Source: Sporobacter sp963677825 (GTDB taxonomy: Bacteria; Bacillota; Clostridia; Oscillospirales; Oscillospiraceae). From it: a stretch of DNA of 64,000 nt. The DNA lies in contig CAXXEF010000001.1 in NCBI GenBank assembly GCA_963677825.2, positions 992,001-1,056,000 on the forward strand, in the 5' to 3' direction. Under the pieces are notes generated by a model that was not told the origin of the DNA, made no database searches, and was given only the letters and a program-made list of their open reading frames with translations. Positions 59,965 to 64,000 of this stretch are shown piece after piece; positions within the stretch are counted from its first letter, which is position 1; each line of letters opens with the position of its first letter. Made by a program: the position numbers and the translations under genes.

Positions 59965-60915
59965 ATGGCAGAAATTTATTTAGCCGGCGGATGCTTCTGG
60001 GGCGCGGAGAAATTCCTCTCGTGCGTCCGCGGCGTCACCGACACTGAAGTCGGTTATGCCAACGGCGCAACGCAAAACCCAACGTACGAAGATGTGTGCC
60101 GTCGCGGCACCGGTCACGCCGAGACGGTTAAGGTTGTCTATAATCCCGCCGTACTGCCGCTCGGGTTCCTGCTAAGCTTATTTTATGAAGCAATTGACCC
60201 GACGAGCGTCAACCGCCAAGGTAACGACCGCGGCGTGCAGTACCGCAGCGGTATCTACTACACCGACGCCAACGACCTGCCCGTCATTGAGCGCTCGATC
60301 GACGAGCTGCAAAAAACACTCACAAAGCCCGTCGCGATCGAAATCGCACCGCTTGACAATTTTGCCGCCGCCGAGGGCTACCATCAGAAATATCTCGACA
60401 AAAATCCAGGCGGCTACTGCCACATCGGCGCTTCGACGTTCCAAAAAGCCAAAGACGCCGTCGTCGACCCGACAGCGTACCAAAAAGCCGACGCGTCGGC
60501 GCTCAAAACGTCGCTGACGCCGCTCCAGTTTGACGTGACGCAAAACAGTGCGACGGAGCCGCCGTTTACGGGTGACTACTGGGATGATTACCGCCCCGGC
60601 ATCTACGTCGACATTACCTCCGGCGAACCGCTGTTCACATCAACAGACAAATTCGAATCCGGCTGCGGGTGGCCGAGCTTCAGTAAACCCATCGACCCGA
60701 ATGTCGTACGAGAAAAGCACGACACAACGCACGGGATGATCCGCACAGAAGTGCGCAGCCGCGCCGGTGACGCGCATCTCGGCCACGTCTTTAACGACGG
60801 TCCGCGTGATAAGGGCGGTCTGCGCTACTGTATCAACAGCGCGTCACTGCGCTTCATCCCGAAAGAGGACATGGATAAAGAGGGCTACGGCTATCTAAAA
60901 GACCTCGTCGAGTAA
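59965..60915 (+). CDS. msrAB: Fused peptide methionine sulfoxide reductase MsrA-MsrB
   Basis: The 316-residue protein has an N-terminal MsrA domain with catalytic Cys10 (MAEIYLAGGCFWGAEKF) and, after about residue 180, an MsrB domain with SGCGWPSF and the catalytic RYCINSASLRF. The MsrB half lacks the two CxxC zinc sites. It repairs both S- and R-methionine sulfoxide in proteins at the expense of thioredoxin. Start at 59965 has AAAGGG; the earlier reading at 59908 lies in the promoter. Confidence 0.95.
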   Translation: MAEIYLAGGCFWGAEKFLSCVRGVTDTEVGYANGATQNPTYEDVCRRGTGHAETVKVVYNPAVLPLGFLLSLFYEAIDPTSVNRQGNDRGVQYRSGIYYTDANDLPVIERSIDELQKTLTKPVAIEIAPLDNFAAAEGYHQKYLDKNPGGYCHIGASTFQKAKDAVVDPTAYQKADASALKTSLTPLQFDVTQNSATEPPFTGDYWDDYRPGIYVDITSGEPLFTSTDKFESGCGWPSFSKPIDPNVVREKHDTTHGMIRTEVRSRAGDAHLGHVFNDGPRDKGGLRYCINSASLRFIPKEDMDKEGYGYLKDLVE

Positions 60916-60930
60916 TTCGTTTTCACCTAT

Positions 60931-60957
60931 AAAAAAGCCGCCTTTCGGCGGCTTTTT
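60931..60957. terminator. Bidirectional terminator between msrAB and nadE
   Basis: 11-bp stem AAAAAGCCGCC / GGCGGCTTTTT with a four-base loop; T runs on both strands. Confidence 0.93.
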
Positions 60958-60961
60958 CTTT

Positions 60962-62923
60962 TTAAAGCGTCCCGCTTTTCAGTTTTTCGGCGGCCGCTGC
61001 GATATCGTCGAGCCAGGCCTTGGCTGTCGCGTCGCTGGGCATGCGCCAATCGCCGCGCGGCGACAGGCACACCGAGCCGATCTTGACGCCGTCCGGCAGG
61101 CAAGAGCGCTTGAATTGCTGGGCAAAGAAGCGGCGATAAAACGTCTCGAGCCACTTCAGAATGACAGACGGTTCGTAAACGTCGTCAAACGCGAGCGTTG
61201 CGAGCTTGAGCGTTTTTGTCGGCGCAAAGCCGTTTCGGAGCATGTGATAGAGGAAGAAATCGTGCAACTCGTAAGGGCCGACGACATCCTCCGTCTTTTG
61301 TGCGATGGCGCCGTTTTCATCGGCCGGGAGCAGCTCCGGGCTGATGGGCGTATCGAGGATATCGCGCAGCGTGCCGGCAACATCTGCGTTGTCCGTCGTC
61401 TCGGCGTACCACGCGATCAGGTGCTTGACGAGCGACTTCGGCACACCGGAATTGACGCCGTAATGGCTCATGTGGTCGCCGTTATAGGTGCACCAGCCGA
61501 GTGCAAGCTCGGATAAATCGCCAGTCCCGACGACGAGGCCGTGCACCTGATTGGCAACGTCCATCAATATCTGTGTGCGCTCGCGCGCCTGCACATTTTC
61601 GTACGTCACATCCAGTATCGACGGATCGTGCCCGATGTCCTCAAAATGCCTGCGGCTCGCCTCGGCAATTGAGATTTCCCGCATCGTGACGCCGAGCTCG
61701 CGCATAAGCGTCAGGGCGTTGTTATACGTCCGATCCGTAGTGCCGAAGCCTGGCATCGTGATGCCCACGATGTTTGCCGACGATTCGCCGAGATAGCGCA
61801 CCGCCTCCGTCGCCACGAGCAGCGCGAGCGTCGAGTCGAGCCCTCCGGACAGTCCGATAACAGCGTTTCGGATGCCGGTCTTGCGCATCCGTTCGCCCAG
61901 GCCGACCGACTGGAGCTTGAATATCTCGCGGCAGCGGTCGTATTTCTCGGCACGGTCACGCGGGATAAACGGGCGCGGGTCGACGATAAACGACGGCTCG
62001 ACGTCGGGTGTGCCGGACAATTCAAACGAAACGGTCCTGTAAGCCCCGATATCGTCCTCGCCCATAAAGCTGTTGAATTTGCGCCGGTCGTTTTGCAGTT
62101 TTTCAACATCGATGTCGGCATAGATATACGTCGACTCGGCGGTATACTCGCTCTCTCGAGCAATCGCGTCGCTGACGGCGATGACGCTGTGTCCGCTGAA
62201 AACGACGTCCGTCGTCGTCTCGCCCTGCCCGGCAGACGCGAAAACGTAACCTGCGTAGCAGCGCGCCGACTGCTGGCGGATCAGCGCGCGCCGGTAGTCG
62301 GATTTTGTCACCGTTTCGTTGCTGGCGGAAAGGTTAACCAGCACATTCGCCCCGGCCAGCGCATGGCGCGAGCTGGGCGGCACGGGCATCCATAAATCCT
62401 CGCAGATTTCGACGCCGACGGTCACGTCGGCGCCGCTGTCACGAAACAGCAAATCCGCACCAAACGGTACAGATTGCCCGCACAGCGTGATCGTATCGCT
62501 CCGGCGCGTCACAGCGGAGGCAAACCAACGTTTTTCGTAAAACTCGTTGTAGTTGGGTATAAACGTTTTCGGCACGACGCCAAGCACGCGCCCGTCAAAC
62601 AGCACCGCGGCCGCGTTGAACAGCTGATTATCGGCGCGTACCGGCAGCCCGACGACGGCGACAATCGCGCCGCCGTGTGTGGCGTCCATTATCGTCGCCA
62701 GCGCGTCTTCCGCCGCATCGAGCAGGCGCGACTGATGGAACAGGTCGGCGCACGTATAGCCCGTCACGGACAGCTCCGGAAAGACCATCACCTGCACACC
62801 GTTTTCTGTTACACCGTCTTTGATGAGCCGCGCGATCTCCGCGGCGTTTGAGGCCGGGTCGCCGACGCTTACGCGCGGCACGGCAGCCGCCGCGCGGATA
62901 TATCCATATTGTCGTAATCTCAT
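60962..62923 (-). CDS. nadE: Glutamine-dependent NAD(+) synthetase
   Basis: The 653-residue protein fuses an N-terminal carbon-nitrogen hydrolase (glutaminase) domain (VFPELSVTGYTCADLF; VGVEICEDLWMPVPPS) to a C-terminal NAD synthetase domain with the PP-loop AVIGLSGGLDSTLALLV and VVGTGDLSELALGWCTYNGD. It converts nicotinate adenine dinucleotide to NAD. Start at MRLRQYGYIR (62923) follows CGGAGG; a longer reading to 63046 overlaps the peptidase gene. It is 35 bp after that gene. Confidence 0.95.
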   Translation of the reverse strand: MRLRQYGYIRAAAAVPRVSVGDPASNAAEIARLIKDGVTENGVQVMVFPELSVTGYTCADLFHQSRLLDAAEDALATIMDATHGGAIVAVVGLPVRADNQLFNAAAVLFDGRVLGVVPKTFIPNYNEFYEKRWFASAVTRRSDTITLCGQSVPFGADLLFRDSGADVTVGVEICEDLWMPVPPSSRHALAGANVLVNLSASNETVTKSDYRRALIRQQSARCYAGYVFASAGQGETTTDVVFSGHSVIAVSDAIARESEYTAESTYIYADIDVEKLQNDRRKFNSFMGEDDIGAYRTVSFELSGTPDVEPSFIVDPRPFIPRDRAEKYDRCREIFKLQSVGLGERMRKTGIRNAVIGLSGGLDSTLALLVATEAVRYLGESSANIVGITMPGFGTTDRTYNNALTLMRELGVTMREISIAEASRRHFEDIGHDPSILDVTYENVQARERTQILMDVANQVHGLVVGTGDLSELALGWCTYNGDHMSHYGVNSGVPKSLVKHLIAWYAETTDNADVAGTLRDILDTPISPELLPADENGAIAQKTEDVVGPYELHDFFLYHMLRNGFAPTKTLKLATLAFDDVYEPSVILKWLETFYRRFFAQQFKRSCLPDGVKIGSVCLSPRGDWRMPSDATAKAWLDDIAAAAEKLKSGTL

Positions 62924-62958
62924 AATTGACCTCCGGCTGATGCCTTTGTCGTATCGTT

Positions 62959-64000
62959 TCAGTCCGCGCTCGTCATTAAAGCAAGCGTTATGTCGGCCGT
63001 TTTCACAAGCTCGTCGACAGTTGTAAACTCGTCGAGCGCGTGGCATCGGTTCATGGCATTGGCGACGACAAGACCCGTGATGCCCTTTTCCGCGATGATG
63101 TTATTGTCACTGCCGCCGAACGTCTGCACGAGCGACGACGTCAATCCAAGCTTGTTGCACACACGCTCAAACCGTCCGACGACGGTATGGTCGAGCGGCG
63201 TCTTATACGCCTTCGACACCGTCTCCGCCTCAAACGCGACCGTCGCGCCGAGCGCGGCGGCCGAGCGCTCAAACTGCCGCCCCACGCGCTCAACCTGCGC
63301 AACGGCCTTTTGATGATCGAGGCTGCGCACTTCGCCCTTGACGACGCAGGCGTCCGGCACGACGTTTGTAGCCTTGCCGCCCTCGATGATGCCGATATTG
63401 ACGGTTGTCTCGTCGTCAACGCGCCCCATCGTGAGCATATTGATTGCGTCGGCCGCAGCGCCGATGGCGTGCACGCCCTTCTCGGGCGCGAAACCCGCGT
63501 GAGACGCCTTGCCGTGCATTGTCGCTGTAAATTTGATGATGCTCGGCGCCGTGTACGCCGCCGTACCGACAGGTCCAGCCAAATCTAGTACGTACGCCTC
63601 GGCAGATAGCAGTTTGGCAAAATCGAACTCGGCACTGCCTCGACAGTAGACTTCCTCGGCGACGGTGAACAACACCTCGACCGGTCGGTGCGGCAGCTTC
63701 TGCTCAGTAATGGCCGTCAGCGCCTCAAGCACAGCCGTAACACCCGACAAGTCATCCGCACCAAGCACGGTATCGCCGGCGCTCGTGATCGTTCCGTCGT
63801 CCGCGATCACGGCTTTTTTGCCGCACGAAGGCTCGACAGTATCAAGATGCGTGCAGAACAAAAGCGGGCTTGCGTCGTTAGTGCCGGGTAAAAATCCGTA
63901 TATATTGCCGCAATCGCCGCCGATCGCCTCACCGGCGCCGTCCTCGACGACGAGCATCCCAAGCCGGCGCAGATATGCCTTGATAACGTCGCCCATCTTT
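62959..64000 (-). CDS. M20/M25/M40-family metallo-hydrolase, peptidase T-like (5' end cut by window edge)
   Basis: About 347 residues are visible, with the M20 metal-binding motifs LLFCTHLDTVEP, VLGADDLSGVTAVLEAL and VAEEVYCRGSAEF, a dimerisation domain around GKASHAGFAPEKGVHAIGAA, and a late FGGSDNNIIAEKGI. This is the PepT-like branch of exo-aminopeptidases and amide hydrolases. The frame continues past 64000, and the usual N-terminal 20-25 residues are missing. It is upstream of nadE and probably co-transcribed. Confidence 0.88.
   Translation of the reverse strand, partial: KMGDVIKAYLRRLGMLVVEDGAGEAIGGDCGNIYGFLPGTNDASPLLFCTHLDTVEPSCGKKAVIADDGTITSAGDTVLGADDLSGVTAVLEALTAITEQKLPHRPVEVLFTVAEEVYCRGSAEFDFAKLLSAEAYVLDLAGPVGTAAYTAPSIIKFTATMHGKASHAGFAPEKGVHAIGAAADAINMLTMGRVDDETTVNIGIIEGGKATNVVPDACVVKGEVRSLDHQKAVAQVERVGRQFERSAAALGATVAFEAETVSKAYKTPLDHTVVGRFERVCNKLGLTSSLVQTFGGSDNNIIAEKGITGLVVANAMNRCHALDEFTTVDELVKTADITLALMTSAD

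Overview
The window looks like chromosome from an anaerobic, endospore-forming, Gram-positive Clostridia member (Bacillota), probably a GC-rich Oscillospiraceae-like lineage. The reasons are an alpha/beta-type small acid-soluble spore protein, a YtaF-type sporulation membrane protein, an S-layer-homology (SLH) protein, strong AGGAGG-type ribosome sites with frequent GTG and TTG starts, TPP and cobalamin riboswitches, and oxygen-sensitive enzymes (glycyl radical enzyme, B12 mutase, Fe-S flavoenzymes). I found no rRNA, tRNA, CRISPR array, transposase or prophage gene. Coding density is high, and most gene pairs are separated by clear intrinsic terminators.

Layout. 0-6.7 kb: serine biosynthesis (serC-serA), a lipid kinase and a YmdB-type phosphodiesterase on the minus strand; MtaB tRNA methylthiotransferase; cysteine desulfurase. 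6.8-14 kb: a secreted SLH/trypsin-like protein whose catalytic serine is replaced by glycine, a lipoprotein, a GT39 membrane glycosyltransferase, a two-component system and a DUF4342 protein. 14-25 kb: CDGSH Fe-S protein, DegV, XRE regulator with flavodoxin-like reductase, universal stress protein, Ktr/Trk potassium uptake, aldo/keto reductase, B12/radical SAM DUF4080 protein, and the thiamine transporter ThiT behind a TPP riboswitch. 25.6-29.3 kb: SASP, SUV3-like helicase and a short AT-rich stretch with a tyrosine phosphatase and orphan membrane proteins. 29.3-37.8 kb: two divergent paralogous old-yellow-enzyme reductases around an XRE/membrane-protein cassette, then small enzymes and a bicupin-SDR-monooxygenase operon. 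38-41.4 kb: a calcium P-type ATPase and YtaF.

41.5-53.3 kb is the most unusual region. Two iron-dependent alcohol dehydrogenases, a glycyl radical enzyme (GRE) with an unfamiliar active-site loop, its activase, a fused single-chain glutamate-mutase-type B12 carbon-skeleton mutase and a MutL-type chaperone lie on the minus strand. A nitroreductase and a family III CoA-transferase are divergent from them. This set does not match a GRE pathway I know and may be an undescribed catabolic route that ends in a CoA thioester.

53.3-64 kb: a GNAT acetyltransferase, an orphan AT-rich membrane protein, a cobalamin-riboswitch-controlled cluster for late cobalamin biosynthesis (cbiA-cbiB-cobD-like-cbiP), fused MsrAB, glutamine-dependent NAD synthetase and a truncated M20-family hydrolase. 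The cobalamin cluster could supply the cofactor for the B12 mutase 12 kb away.
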